64,000 bases of DNA from Streptomyces sp. NBC_01304. GTDB lineage: Bacteria > Actinomycetota > Actinomycetes > Streptomycetales > Streptomycetaceae. The stretch spans positions 9,672,001 through 9,736,000 of the forward strand of contig NZ_CP109055.1 in NCBI RefSeq assembly GCF_035975855.1, given 5' to 3'. The notes beneath the pieces are model-generated. The model worked only from the letters and a program-made list of their open reading frames with translations, was not told the DNA's origin and did no database searches. This document shows positions 44,455 to 52,396 of this stretch, in pieces. How positions within the stretch are numbered: the stretch's first letter is position 1; each line of letters opens with the position of its first letter. The translations under genes and the position numbers were made by a program.

Positions 44455-46041
44455 TTACTGCCCTACGCGGCCCGGCTGCAGCACCTTCGTGAACAGCACG
44501 CCCCCGCCCTCCTGGCGGAGCCGCACCGTCAGCTCCCCGCTGCCGCCGTCGATGTCGACCTCGCCGAAGTACTGCGGCGACTCCATCGGCGAAACGTTTG
44601 CCCGCGTCGGCGCCTTGATGAAGGACTGCTCGGGCCCGAAGGTGCCGTCCAGCTTCACCGCCGGGAAGCCGCCCGCCGCGAGCGGGCCCGACACGAACTC
44701 CCAGAACGGCGCGAAGTCCTTGAACGCGGCCCGCGACGGGTCGTAGTGCTGCGCCGAGGTGTAGTGCACATCGGCGGTCAGCCACAGCGTGCCGGTGATC
44801 CGCTCGTGCTTGATGTGCCGAAGGAGCTCCGCGAGCTGCAGCTCACGGCCGAGCGGCGCGCCCGGATCACCCTGCGCGACCGCCTCGAAGTTCGTCGCGC
44901 CGTCACCCACCACCAGGCCGAGCGGCATGTCGGAGGCGATCACCTTCCACACGGCCCGCGAGCGCTTCAGCTCCCGCTTCAGCCACGCCAGTTGCTCGGC
45001 GCCGAGGATGCCGACCGGGTCGTCGGTCTGCCGGCCGGGGGAGTTGGCGTTGCGGTACGTGCGCATGTCGAGCACGAAGACATCGAGCAGCGGGCCCTGG
45101 CGCAGGACCCGGTAGACCCGGCCGTCCTTGTCGCCCTTGCGCAGGGTCGAGACGGGGAAGTACTCGCCGAACGCCCGCAGCGAGCGGGCCGCGAGGACGT
45201 CGACGTCCTTCTCCGTGTAGCGGTCGTCGGTGAGGATCTGGCCGGGGTACCAGTTGTTCTTCACCTCGTGGTCGTCCCACTGGACGATGGACGGGACCTG
45301 GGCGTTGAAGCGCCGCAGGTTGTCGTCCAGGAGGTTGTAGCGGAAGTTGCCGCGGAACTCCGCGAGGGTCTCGGCGACCTTCGCCTTCTCCTCAGTGGTG
45401 ATGTTGCGCCACACCCGGCCGTCGGGCAGCGTGACACTGGCCTGGATCGGGCCGTCGGCGTAGATGTTGTCCCCGCTGCACAGGAAGAAGTCGGGGTTCA
45501 GTTTCCGCATCTCCTCATAGATGCGATAGCCGCCGAGGTCGGGGTTGATGCCCCAGCCCTGGCCCGCGATGTCCCCGGACCACAGGAACTTGACGCCCTC
45601 GCCGCGCTTGACCGGCGTGGTGCGGAAGGTGCCGGTGACCGGCTCGCCCGTGCGGCGCGGGTCGTCCGGGTCGGCGAGCCTGACCCGGTAGTGGATCTGC
45701 TCGCCGGGCGGCAGGCCGCGCAGCCGGGTCGTACCGGTGAAGTCGGTGCCGGGGCCGAGCAGCGGCCCCTGCCATCTCGTCGGATTCCGGAAGGACTCGG
45801 TGGCCGACGTCTCCACGACCATCCGGGCCGGCCGGTCCGAGCGCACCCACACAAGCCCCGAATGCGCCGTCACATCACCGGCCTGTACGCCCCACTCGGC
45901 CCTCGGCCGACCCGACAGGGCCAGCGCCGGCGCGGCCGCCCCGCCGAGCGCGGGCAGGGCGAGGGCGGCGGACGCGGCGAGCGAGCCGCGCAGCACGGAG
46001 CGGCGGGCGGGGTGCGGGCTCGGCTTGGGGCCTGCGGACAT
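44455..46041 (-). CDS. phoD: Tat-exported alkaline phosphatase PhoD
   Basis: A 528-residue secreted phosphodiesterase/phosphatase of the PhoD family. The N-terminus has a Tat signal (RRSVLRGS at residues 13-20, then an Ala-rich hydrophobic stretch). Metal-site motifs include FLWSGDIAG, FFLCSGDNIYADG, IVQWDDHEVKNNW, VIASDMPLGL and LTADVHYTSAQHYDP. ATG 46041 is preceded by GGAGGCG. PhoD releases phosphate outside the cell and is normally under PhoP control; a weak PHO-box candidate lies about 90 bp upstream. Confidence 0.94.
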   Translation of the reverse strand: MSAGPKPSPHPARRSVLRGSLAASAALALPALGGAAAPALALSGRPRAEWGVQAGDVTAHSGLVWVRSDRPARMVVETSATESFRNPTRWQGPLLGPGTDFTGTTRLRGLPPGEQIHYRVRLADPDDPRRTGEPVTGTFRTTPVKRGEGVKFLWSGDIAGQGWGINPDLGGYRIYEEMRKLNPDFFLCSGDNIYADGPIQASVTLPDGRVWRNITTEEKAKVAETLAEFRGNFRYNLLDDNLRRFNAQVPSIVQWDDHEVKNNWYPGQILTDDRYTEKDVDVLAARSLRAFGEYFPVSTLRKGDKDGRVYRVLRQGPLLDVFVLDMRTYRNANSPGRQTDDPVGILGAEQLAWLKRELKRSRAVWKVIASDMPLGLVVGDGATNFEAVAQGDPGAPLGRELQLAELLRHIKHERITGTLWLTADVHYTSAQHYDPSRAAFKDFAPFWEFVSGPLAAGGFPAVKLDGTFGPEQSFIKAPTRANVSPMESPQYFGEVDIDGGSGELTVRLRQEGGGVLFTKVLQPGRVGQ

Positions 46042-46129
46042 GGATGCGCCTCCAGGGACGGCTCGGGGCGGGCTCGGTAGTGCGGGTGGGACAGGCGTGC
46101 CGGACCACACTTAACGATGCGCCACGGCG

Positions 46130-46151
46130 CGCACGCAAACCCCAAGTGAAC
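46130..46151 (-). promoter_or_regulatory. PHO-box candidate upstream of phoD
   Basis: On the minus strand GTTCACTTGGG is followed directly by GTTTGCGTGCG, two 11-bp direct-repeat units of which the first matches the PhoP consensus GTTCACC well and the second poorly. Another GTTCACC occurs at 46190 on the plus strand. Support is position and partial match only. Confidence 0.35.
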
Positions 46152-46241
46152 AACTGCCCCCGCACTCAAGGGAACCCGTCGCACGGCTCGTTCACCCGTC
46201 GGGCCGCGCGCCGACCTACTGGGAGGTCCTACGGGGAGGCC

Positions 46242-47081
46242 CTACTTGGAGGTGTCGAGGATGACCCGCGCCACCGCCGCCGGATCGTCGTGCATCGGCA
46301 CATGCCCGCAGCCGGGCAGCCGAACGAGGCGCGCCTTGGGGATGATGTGCTTGGCCCGAACGCCCTGGCGGCGCAGCAGCAGCCGGTCCCGGGTGCCCCA
46401 GCCGATGGTGACGGGGATGCCGGGAACGTCGTCGCGGAAGAGCACGTCGCGCCCGGCCGCGAGGGTCTGCTCGAAGCCCGTCGCCTCGCGCAGCGCGAGC
46501 GTCTCGGCGACGACGGCCTCGGGTGAACGCCGTCCCGGGTGGGCGTAGATGGTGCTGGTCAGCGCGAACCGCCCGGCCGTCGAGCGGGACAACCGCTCGA
46601 CCAGGGGCAGCGGCATCGAGCTCGCCCCGATCCGCATGCCGCGCAGCGTCCCGAACGCGTACCGCCGCTCCGCCCGGGTCCAGAACCCGGCCGGTGAGAG
46701 CGCGGTCACCGACCGCACCAGGTTCTCCCGGCCCAGCTCCAGGGCCAGCAGCCCGCCCAGTGAATTCCCTGCCACGTGCGGCCGTTCGATGCCCAGCTCC
46801 TTGCAGAGCGCGGCCAGTGTGGGCACCACCGTCGACAGGTCGTACGCCACTCCGTCGGGCAGTGCGGGGGATTCGCCGAAGCCGGGCAGATCGACGGCTA
46901 TGACGTCCCGCTCGGCCGCCAGGATGCCGAAGACCGGGTCCCAGGCCTGCCGGTGGTGGCCGATGCCGTGCAGCAGGAGCAGTGGCTCGCCGAGGCCCGC
47001 GCGGTGATACGCGACGGACGCCGTTTGCTTCCCGCGCGGGGTGTCGATCTCGAAGGAGCTGACGGAAGCGGTGGGCGGCAT
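46242..47081 (-). CDS. Alpha/beta hydrolase
   Basis: A 279-residue alpha/beta hydrolase of the haloperoxidase/esterase type: oxyanion HGIGHHRQAWDPVF, nucleophile elbow VAGNSLGGLLAL (Ser in GNSLGG), acid in IGWGTRDRLL, late His in LPGCGHVPMHDDP. ATG 47081. The upstream gap (47082-47229) contains dyads GACA-GCT-TGTC (47148-47158) and GTAAC-C-GTTAC (47160-47170), possible operators. Substrate cannot be inferred. Confidence 0.9.
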   Translation of the reverse strand: MPPTASVSSFEIDTPRGKQTASVAYHRAGLGEPLLLLHGIGHHRQAWDPVFGILAAERDVIAVDLPGFGESPALPDGVAYDLSTVVPTLAALCKELGIERPHVAGNSLGGLLALELGRENLVRSVTALSPAGFWTRAERRYAFGTLRGMRIGASSMPLPLVERLSRSTAGRFALTSTIYAHPGRRSPEAVVAETLALREATGFEQTLAAGRDVLFRDDVPGIPVTIGWGTRDRLLLRRQGVRAKHIIPKARLVRLPGCGHVPMHDDPAAVARVILDTSK

Positions 47082-47181
47082 GCTGCTCCTCGATGAGCGG
47101 GACTCGGGCAGGGCGACGGGGACCGCCGGGCGGACGGCACCGTTGTAGACAGCTTGTCAGTAACCGTTACCGTCCGGTAGC

Positions 47182-47239
47182 CCCTGTTCGGAACCCGGCC
47201 TCAACGAGCCCCCTGTTCGGAACCCGGCCTCAACGAGCC
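47182..47239. repeat. 29-bp tandem duplication overlapping a gene 3' end
   Basis: Copies 47182-47210 and 47211-47239 (each beginning CCCTGTTCGGAACCCGGCC) are identical. The second copy contains the stop codon (TGA, minus strand, 47232-47230) and last two codons of the F420-reductase-like gene, so the gene's tail was duplicated into the intergenic region. Confidence 0.95.
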
Positions 47240-47883
47240 CGCCGGACCTCCCAGTTGAACTCCGCGTGCCCGAACCTCTCCATCAGCGAGAGCCACACCC
47301 GCATCATCATCTCGGTGTCGCGCGCATGCCGGATGCCGCCCAGGTCGAGCACCCGGTGCGGCGGCCACCCGAACTCCCCGAGCAGCGCCGTGACCTGCTC
47401 CTTGGCCGCGGTGTCGTCCCCGCAGACGAACAGCTGGTGCTCACCGGGAACGAGGGCCGGATCGACCATGATCAGGTGATTGACGGTGTTCAGCGCCTTC
47501 ACCACGCGCGCCTGCGGGAAGGCCCGCTGTACCTGCTGGCCCGCACTGTCCGATTCGACGGGCGAGATGTGCAGCCCCCTCCTGTCGACGACGATCGGAT
47601 TCGTCACGTCGACGAGCACCTTCCCCGCCAGGTTCCCCTCGCCCGCGTCCTGCAGTGCGTCCAGGGCGAACCGTCCTTCGACCGCGAGGAACGCCACCTC
47701 GCCGAAGGCGGCGGCGTCCGCGAAGGTGCCGCAGCTCGCCCGCGGCCCGCTGCGGGCGACCCAGTCCAACGCCCCCTCGTGGTCCTTCTGCCGTGCGCCC
47801 ATGGTGACTTCATGGCCCAGCTCGATCAGCTTGGAGCCGAGCGTGCATCCGACCTGGCCCGTGCCGAGAACCGCGTACCGCAT
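47230..47883 (-). CDS. NADPH:F420 reductase-like / NAD(P)-binding oxidoreductase
   Basis: A 217-residue single Rossmann protein of the F420-NADP oxidoreductase type: MRYAVLGTGQVGCTLGSKLIELGHEVTMGARQ, then VLVDVTNPIVVDRRG, VVKALNTVNHLIMVDP and LFVCGDDTAAKEQVTALLGEFGW. ATG 47883 follows GGAGGTGG. It is divergent from an ECF41 sigma factor. ECF41 genes are usually next to an oxidoreductase, epimerase or carboxymuconolactone-decarboxylase gene that they control, so this is the likely target. Confidence 0.85.
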   Translation of the reverse strand: MRYAVLGTGQVGCTLGSKLIELGHEVTMGARQKDHEGALDWVARSGPRASCGTFADAAAFGEVAFLAVEGRFALDALQDAGEGNLAGKVLVDVTNPIVVDRRGLHISPVESDSAGQQVQRAFPQARVVKALNTVNHLIMVDPALVPGEHQLFVCGDDTAAKEQVTALLGEFGWPPHRVLDLGGIRHARDTEMMMRVWLSLMERFGHAEFNWEVRRAR

Positions 47884-47998
47884 GTCCACCTCCGCACCGG
47901 GATGTGCCGCCCGTCGGGCGGCCCGACGCGGCCATTGTGCTCCGGGACGCACTCATTCCGCCTGGACAGAGCGGGGGATCGTCGGCTGGGATGGCACG

Positions 47999-48883
47999 GT
48001 GGAAACCGACAGCGTGACAGATGCCTTCGAGGAACACCGTGCCGTCCTGACGGGCGTCGCCTACCGCATGCTCGGCCGCGTGGCCGACGCGGAGGACGTC
48101 GTACAGGAGGCATGGCTGCGCTGGTCGGCCGCCGACCGCGAGGAGGTCAAGGAACCGCGCGCGTACCTGGTGCGCATCACCACGCGGCTCGCGATCGACC
48201 GGCTGCGCCACGTGCAGTCGCGGCGCGAGGCCTATGTCGGACCCTGGCTGCCCGAGCCGCTCGCCACCGACTTCGGGTACACCGTGCCGGACACCGCCGA
48301 GCAGGCCGTGCTCGCCGAGTCCGTCTCGCTCGCCGTCCTGGTCGTCATGGAATCCCTGTCGCCCCTGGAGCGCGCGGTGTTCGTGCTCCGCGAGGCCTTC
48401 GGCTTCCCCTTCGCGCAGATCGCCACGACCCTCGACCGCAGCGAGGCGGCGGTGCGGCAGCTCGCGGGCCGGGCCCGCAAGCACGTCGACGAGCGCAAGC
48501 CGCGCTTCGACGTGGACCCGGCCGAACGCCGCGATCTGACCGAGCGGTTCCTCGTCGCGGCCTCCGGGGGCGACCTGGAAGGGCTGATGTCCCTGCTCGC
48601 GCCCGACGTACGGCTCGTCGGCGACAGCGGCGGCAAGTCCAAGGCCCCGCTGCGCGTCATCGAGTCCGCCGACAAGGTGGGCCGCTTCCTGGTCGGCGCC
48701 GCCCAGAAGCCCATCCCCGACATGGAGATCCGCTTCGTCGAACTCAACGGCGGCCCCGCGATCCTGGTCCTCTCCGCGGGCCGCCCGGACAGCGTGTTCC
48801 AGGTGGACGTCGTCGATGGCCAGATCCAAAGCCTGTACATCGTGCGCAACCCGGACAAGTTGCAGTCCCTCGTGCCCCACTAG
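47999..48883 (+). CDS. ECF41-family RNA polymerase sigma factor (SigJ-like)
   Basis: A 294-residue sigma factor. Region 2 is YRMLGRVADAEDVVQEAWLRW, and region 4 is LSPLERAVFVLREAFGFPFAQIATTLDRSEAAVRQLAGRARKHV. The hallmark ECF41 motifs are present: WLPEP in the 2-4 linker, and a C-terminal SnoaL-like domain (about residues 180-290) ending with NPDKL. The DGGGR motif appears as DSGGK. In this family the C-terminal domain acts as a built-in anti-sigma or activity switch, and there is no separate anti-sigma gene here. GTG 47999 is the start; GTG 48014 is possible. Confidence 0.92.
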   Translation: METDSVTDAFEEHRAVLTGVAYRMLGRVADAEDVVQEAWLRWSAADREEVKEPRAYLVRITTRLAIDRLRHVQSRREAYVGPWLPEPLATDFGYTVPDTAEQAVLAESVSLAVLVVMESLSPLERAVFVLREAFGFPFAQIATTLDRSEAAVRQLAGRARKHVDERKPRFDVDPAERRDLTERFLVAASGGDLEGLMSLLAPDVRLVGDSGGKSKAPLRVIESADKVGRFLVGAAQKPIPDMEIRFVELNGGPAILVLSAGRPDSVFQVDVVDGQIQSLYIVRNPDKLQSLVPH

Positions 48884-49059
48884 GGCGTGTGTCGGAAGTC
48901 CCTCCGTCCGCCCGGAGGGCGGGCCCTGCGGCGTCCGGTGCGTGCTCTCGGCGTGCCGGGCGGAAGGCCTCGTACTGGACGTACTTGGGCTTTCGCCCGG
49001 TGCGGCGAGAGTGCGTGCCGGGCGTCGCGGGGCAGGAGGGACTTCCGACACACGCCCTA
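48881..49059. repeat. Palindromic element, copy A, 25-bp perfect arms
   Basis: The arms are 48881-48905 (TAGGGCGTGTGTCGGAAGTC...) and 49035-49059, perfectly inverted. The interior has a nested imperfect hairpin and the core GTACTGGACGTACTTGGG. The left arm begins at the TAG stop of the sigma factor. A second copy with different arms but the same interior, in inverse orientation, lies at 59078-59267. No coding frame; probably a structured mobile-derived element. Confidence 0.85.
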
Positions 49060-49100
49060 GCCCCGGCAGCCCAACTGGCCGCGCCTGCGCGGCAGATGCA

Positions 49101-49136
49101 CATGAGGCCCCCACCGCTCCCGGTGGGGGCCTCATG
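49101..49136. terminator. 16-bp perfect stem-loop terminator
   Basis: CATGAGGCCCCCACCG (49101-49116) pairs perfectly with CGGTGGGGGCCTCATG (49121-49136) around a CTCC loop. It is downstream of the sigma factor and palindromic element and upstream of the GntR promoter, insulating the two units. Confidence 0.85.
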
Positions 49137-49206
49137 CGCGTTGGCCGTAAGAACACTCCGTGAATGGCTTGCGACAGAGTGTCTTCATGTCGCGCATCGG
49201 ACCCAG

Positions 49207-49243
49207 GATTGGTCTTGACCAAGGGGTTGGGCGGCCCTATCGT
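49207..49243 (+). promoter_or_regulatory. gntR promoter with DasR-like (dre) palindrome
   Basis: A -35 TTGACC (49215-49220) and -10 TATCGT (49238-49243) are 17 bp apart. The -35 lies inside the palindrome TTGGTC-TT-GACCAA (49209-49222), which closely resembles the known dre consensus ACTGGTCTAGACCACT bound by DasR, a GntR/HutC regulator. Binding would occlude the -35. It may be bound by DasR or by the downstream HutC-type protein. Confidence 0.65.
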
Positions 49244-49338
49244 CGCTGAGATAGTGCAGGAACCTTTAATAAACAAGGGCACGTAAAAAGCCGCCGGGCT
49301 GTTCTGCCCATGGATGCACGGCGATTGCGGAGGCAAGG

Positions 49339-50097
49339 GTGGGGACCACGCAGCTCGAATCGGTGCCGGAGCCGAAGTACTGGCACCTCAAGACCGTTCT
49401 CGGCGAAGCGCTCGACTCCGAGTTCACGGTGGGGGAGATCCTGCCGAACGAGCGTGACCTCGCCGCCCGTTTCGGCGTGGCCCGGGCCACCCTGCGCCAG
49501 GCTCTCGAACAGCTCGAGCTGGAGGGCCGGCTGCAGCGCCGCCGCGGCGTCGGCACCACGGTCGCGCCGCCGCGCATGGGCGTCGAGGTCGGCCCGGCGC
49601 AGAACGCCTGGCCGGGCGAGACCGACGACTGGCAGCCCGCCGACTGCGTGCAGACGGCGCCGCCCGCCGCGGTCGCCAAGCTCCTCGGCTGCGGCACGCA
49701 GGAGCCGGTGCACGCCGTCCGTCGCTCCCGCGTCAGCGGCGGACAGCCCGTCGCCGCCGAGCTGTTGTACGTTCCCGCCGCCTCCGTGCCCGAGCTCTCG
49801 GCCATAGAGACGCCCGGCGGACCCGCACGCGCGCGTGCCGTCCTTCGTGAGCTGGGACGCCTCGGGCTCGAGGGCGAGGACCGCGCGGTCGAGCTGGGTT
49901 CGGCGCGGGCGGACGACGCCAAGCAGCTGGACCGGCTGCCCGGCGCCCCCGTCCTCCTCGTCACGACGCGGTACTTCGCGCAGGGCCGGACCGCGGCCGT
50001 CTCGGTCGCGACGTACCGCGCGGACACCTGCCGGCTGACCTTCGGGGACAGCGGGGACGTGCAGATCGACCACGGGCAGGAGCGGCGGGCTTCCTGA
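49339..50097 (+). CDS. GntR/HutC-family regulator with UTRA domain
   Basis: A 252-residue protein. The N-terminal winged helix has YWHLKTVLGEAL, LPNERDLAARFGVARATLRQALEQLELEGRLQRRRGVGTTV. The C-terminal UTRA/chorismate-lyase-like effector domain has VHAVRRSRVSGGQPVAAELLYVP and ends DTCRLTFGDSGDVQIDH. GTG 49339 has GGAGG 5 nt upstream. It is a DasR paralogue by architecture and by its dre-like promoter; sugar phosphates are the usual ligands in this group. It converges on the ROK regulator across a repeat-rich gap. Confidence 0.92.
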   Translation: MGTTQLESVPEPKYWHLKTVLGEALDSEFTVGEILPNERDLAARFGVARATLRQALEQLELEGRLQRRRGVGTTVAPPRMGVEVGPAQNAWPGETDDWQPADCVQTAPPAAVAKLLGCGTQEPVHAVRRSRVSGGQPVAAELLYVPAASVPELSAIETPGGPARARAVLRELGRLGLEGEDRAVELGSARADDAKQLDRLPGAPVLLVTTRYFAQGRTAAVSVATYRADTCRLTFGDSGDVQIDHGQERRAS

Positions 50098-50405
50098 GGG
50101 GGGCGCGTCGGGCGGGCCAGGTCGGGCAGGTCGGGTCCGGGCGGGTCGGGCCGGGGCGGGTCGGGCCGGGAGGGTCGGAGGGCGGAGCTGGGGAGCCGGG
50201 CCGGGCCGAGGGGTGCCGGGGAGCGGAGCCGGGCCGGGAAGCCGGGCCGAGCCGGGCCGGGCCGGGAAGCCGGGCCGAGCCGGGCCGGGCCGGGAAGCGG
50301 AGCCGGGACCGGCCTCTAAATCGGCAAGTGGGGGAAAGCGGGCGGATATAGCGGGGCGAATCGGGCGCAAATGTGCCCCTTTCCCCCCACTCGCCAACCG
50401 ACGCG
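50098..50405. repeat. GC-rich repeats and large terminator hairpin
   Basis: Positions 50098-50310 are nearly all G/C with GGGCCGGG-type words; a 28-bp unit repeats about 2.5 times at 50231-50300 (GGGCCGGGAAGCCGGGCC...). Positions 50321-50398 form a long imperfect hairpin (AGTGGGGGAAAG at 50327 against CTTTCCCCCCACT at 50379) with an AT-richer loop, a likely bidirectional terminator for the convergent gntR and ROK genes. No coding sequence. Confidence 0.7.
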
Positions 50406-51563
50406 TCAGCGGCGGCCGGTGACCGAGCCCTCCACTGCGAAGAGCTCCTCCTCGACGTGGTCGAGGGCGAGGCGTAGCGCGCCGATCGTGATCGCGGCCT
50501 CGCCGAGCCGGGACAGGGCGACCCTCGGCGGGCGCAGGCAGTAGCGCGCCAACTCGCGGCGCAGCGGCTCGAGTACGCCGTCGAGGCCGGCCGCCCAGCC
50601 GCCGATGACGACGAGCTCCGGGTCGAGGGCGAGCGACAGCGCCGCCACGTCGTGGACGAGGCGCTGGATGTAGCGCTCCACGGCCGCCTGGGCCCGCTCG
50701 TCGCCCTCCCGCGCGTGCGCGAAGACCTCCGTCACGGCCTGCTCGTCCAGCGGGTGCAGCGGCTCGTCGGTGGTCGAGAGGAGCGACTCCGGGGTGACCT
50801 CGCGGCCGAGCAGGTGCAGGGCGCCGATCTCGCCGGCCGCGCCGCCGTAGCCGCGGTGCAGGCGCCCGCCGATCAGCGCGCCGGCACCCGGGCTCAGGCC
50901 CGCGAGCACGAACACGACGTCGTCCGACTCGGTGGCCGCGCCCTTCCAGTGCTCGGCCACGGCCGCGGCATTGGCGTCGTTCTCGACCAGGACCGGGCAC
51001 TTGAAGGACCGCCGCAGCCGTTCGCCCAGGGCCAGCCCCGTCCAGTCGGGCAGCGCCGTGCCGAGGCGTACCGTGCCGTCCGCCTCCACGATGCCGGGGG
51101 TGCCGACGCCGACGGCCCGCAGCGCGTCGCGGGAGATGCCGGCGCGGCGCAGCAGATCGGCGACGACGCCGCGCAGCCGGTCGAGCCGCTCGTCCGCGGA
51201 CGCCGTCTCGTCGACCTCGCGCTGTCCGGTGCCCTGGACTCGTCCGTCCAGGTCGGACAGGGCCGCGGCGACCCGATGCGGCCCGATCTCCAGGCCGAGC
51301 AGATAACCGGCCTCGGCGCGGAACCGGAACCTTCGCGCGGGCCGCCCCTGCCGCCGGGCGGTGCCCTCCTCGGCGGGGCTGTCCACGACTAGCCCGGCGT
51401 CGATGAGCCCCTCGACCACGCCCTCCACGGTGGGCCGGGAAAGGCCTGTGATCCGGGTGATCTCGGTGAGCGTCGCGAAGTCGGCGCCGCGCAGTGCGTG
51501 CAGCACCACCGCCGAATTGATCCGCCGCAGCAGAGAGGGATCCCCGCCGGTCAACCGCCCCAA
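50406..51563 (-). CDS. ROK-family transcriptional regulator lacking the zinc motif
   Basis: A 385-residue NagC/Xyl-repressor-type protein. The N-terminal helix-turn-helix is INSAVVLHALRGADFATLTEITRITGLSRPTVEGVVEGLIDAGLV; the actin-like ROK domain follows (LGLEIGPHRVAAALSDLDG; VGVGTPGIV; VENDANAAAVAEHWKG; GGAAGEIGALHLLG). The usual ROK zinc motif CxCGxxGCxE after GEIG is absent. TTG 51563 is chosen since GGGAGGA precedes it; the frame stays open further upstream but reads as low complexity. ROK repressors sense sugars such as GlcNAc or xylose. Confidence 0.88.
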   Translation of the reverse strand: MGRLTGGDPSLLRRINSAVVLHALRGADFATLTEITRITGLSRPTVEGVVEGLIDAGLVVDSPAEEGTARRQGRPARRFRFRAEAGYLLGLEIGPHRVAAALSDLDGRVQGTGQREVDETASADERLDRLRGVVADLLRRAGISRDALRAVGVGTPGIVEADGTVRLGTALPDWTGLALGERLRRSFKCPVLVENDANAAAVAEHWKGAATESDDVVFVLAGLSPGAGALIGGRLHRGYGGAAGEIGALHLLGREVTPESLLSTTDEPLHPLDEQAVTEVFAHAREGDERAQAAVERYIQRLVHDVAALSLALDPELVVIGGWAAGLDGVLEPLRRELARYCLRPPRVALSRLGEAAITIGALRLALDHVEEELFAVEGSVTGRR

Positions 51564-51731
51564 CGTCCCGTCCTCCCAGCTCGCGTGCGTGTGGGGCGGA
51601 TCGTACTCGCCGCACGGGGCTGCGGCGAGTGCCGGGTGGGGCGAGCGGGGCCGGGCGCTCCGTTTCGCACCGGCCGCGCACAGCGGCTCCGTACGCGCCA
51701 CACACCCGCGCGCCCGGATGACGGAGCCGCC

Positions 51732-52382
51732 TCAGCCCGGCGACACGAACCCAGACTCGTACGCGGCGATGACCGCCTGCGTCCGGTCCCGCGCCCCCAA
51801 CTTGCCCAGGACCGCGCTGACATGGGACTTCACCGTCTCGGTGCCCACCACGAGCTGCCCGGCGATCTCCGCGTTGGACAGGCCCCGAGCCATGAGCCGC
51901 AGCACGGCCGCTTCCCGGTCGGTCAGCGCCGCCCGGTCCATGTCGGCGCGGGCCCGGGCATTGCCGTACTCGGCGGCCAGCGAGCGCACCGCGGCCGGGA
52001 ACAGCAGCGACTCGCCCTCGGCGACCAGCCGGATGGCGTTCACGATCTCGGCGGGCCTGGCCCGCTTGAGCAGGAACCCGTCGGCTCCGGCGCGCAGGGC
52101 CTGGTAGACGTATTCGTCGTTCTCGAAGGTCGTGACGACGACGATCTTCGGCGGCCGGTCCACGGTGCGCAGCACCGCGCGCGTGGCCTCGATTCCGTCC
52201 ATCAGCGGCATCCGTACGTCCATCGCCACCACGTCCGGCCGCAGCTGCCGCACCAGCGGGATCACGGCGGCCCCGTCGGCGGCCTCGCCGACCACCTCGA
52301 TGTCGGGCTGCGCGTCGAGGACGGCCCGCAGGCCCGCGCGTACTAGGGGCTCGTCGTCGACGAGGAGGACTGTGACCGGCAC
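51732..52382 (-). CDS. NarL/LuxR-type response regulator
   Basis: A 216-residue regulator. The receiver domain has VLLVDDEPLVRAGL, phospho-acceptor Asp55 in VVAMDVRMPLMDG, and a conserved Thr/Lys (VVTTFENDEYV; LLKRA). The C-terminal LuxR helix-turn-helix is LTDREAAVLRLMARGLSNAEIAGQLVVGTETVKSHVSAVLGKLGARDRTQAV. GTG 52382 starts 14 bp after the kinase stop. The pair probably controls the divergent ABC transporter. Confidence 0.94.
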   Translation of the reverse strand: MPVTVLLVDDEPLVRAGLRAVLDAQPDIEVVGEAADGAAVIPLVRQLRPDVVAMDVRMPLMDGIEATRAVLRTVDRPPKIVVVTTFENDEYVYQALRAGADGFLLKRARPAEIVNAIRLVAEGESLLFPAAVRSLAAEYGNARARADMDRAALTDREAAVLRLMARGLSNAEIAGQLVVGTETVKSHVSAVLGKLGARDRTQAVIAAYESGFVSPG

Positions 52383-52396
52383 CCCGGAAGCGTAGT

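Noticed and set aside
31834..46041. Secondary-metabolite cluster (exporter, reductases, SDR, regulators)
   Set aside because: No synthase, synthetase, terpene cyclase or RiPP precursor is visible, and the genes fall into independent small units with their own regulators and terminators.
50231..50300. Possible CRISPR-like repeats
   Set aside because: The units are contiguous (period 28 bp, no unique spacers), extremely GC-rich, and there are no cas genes.
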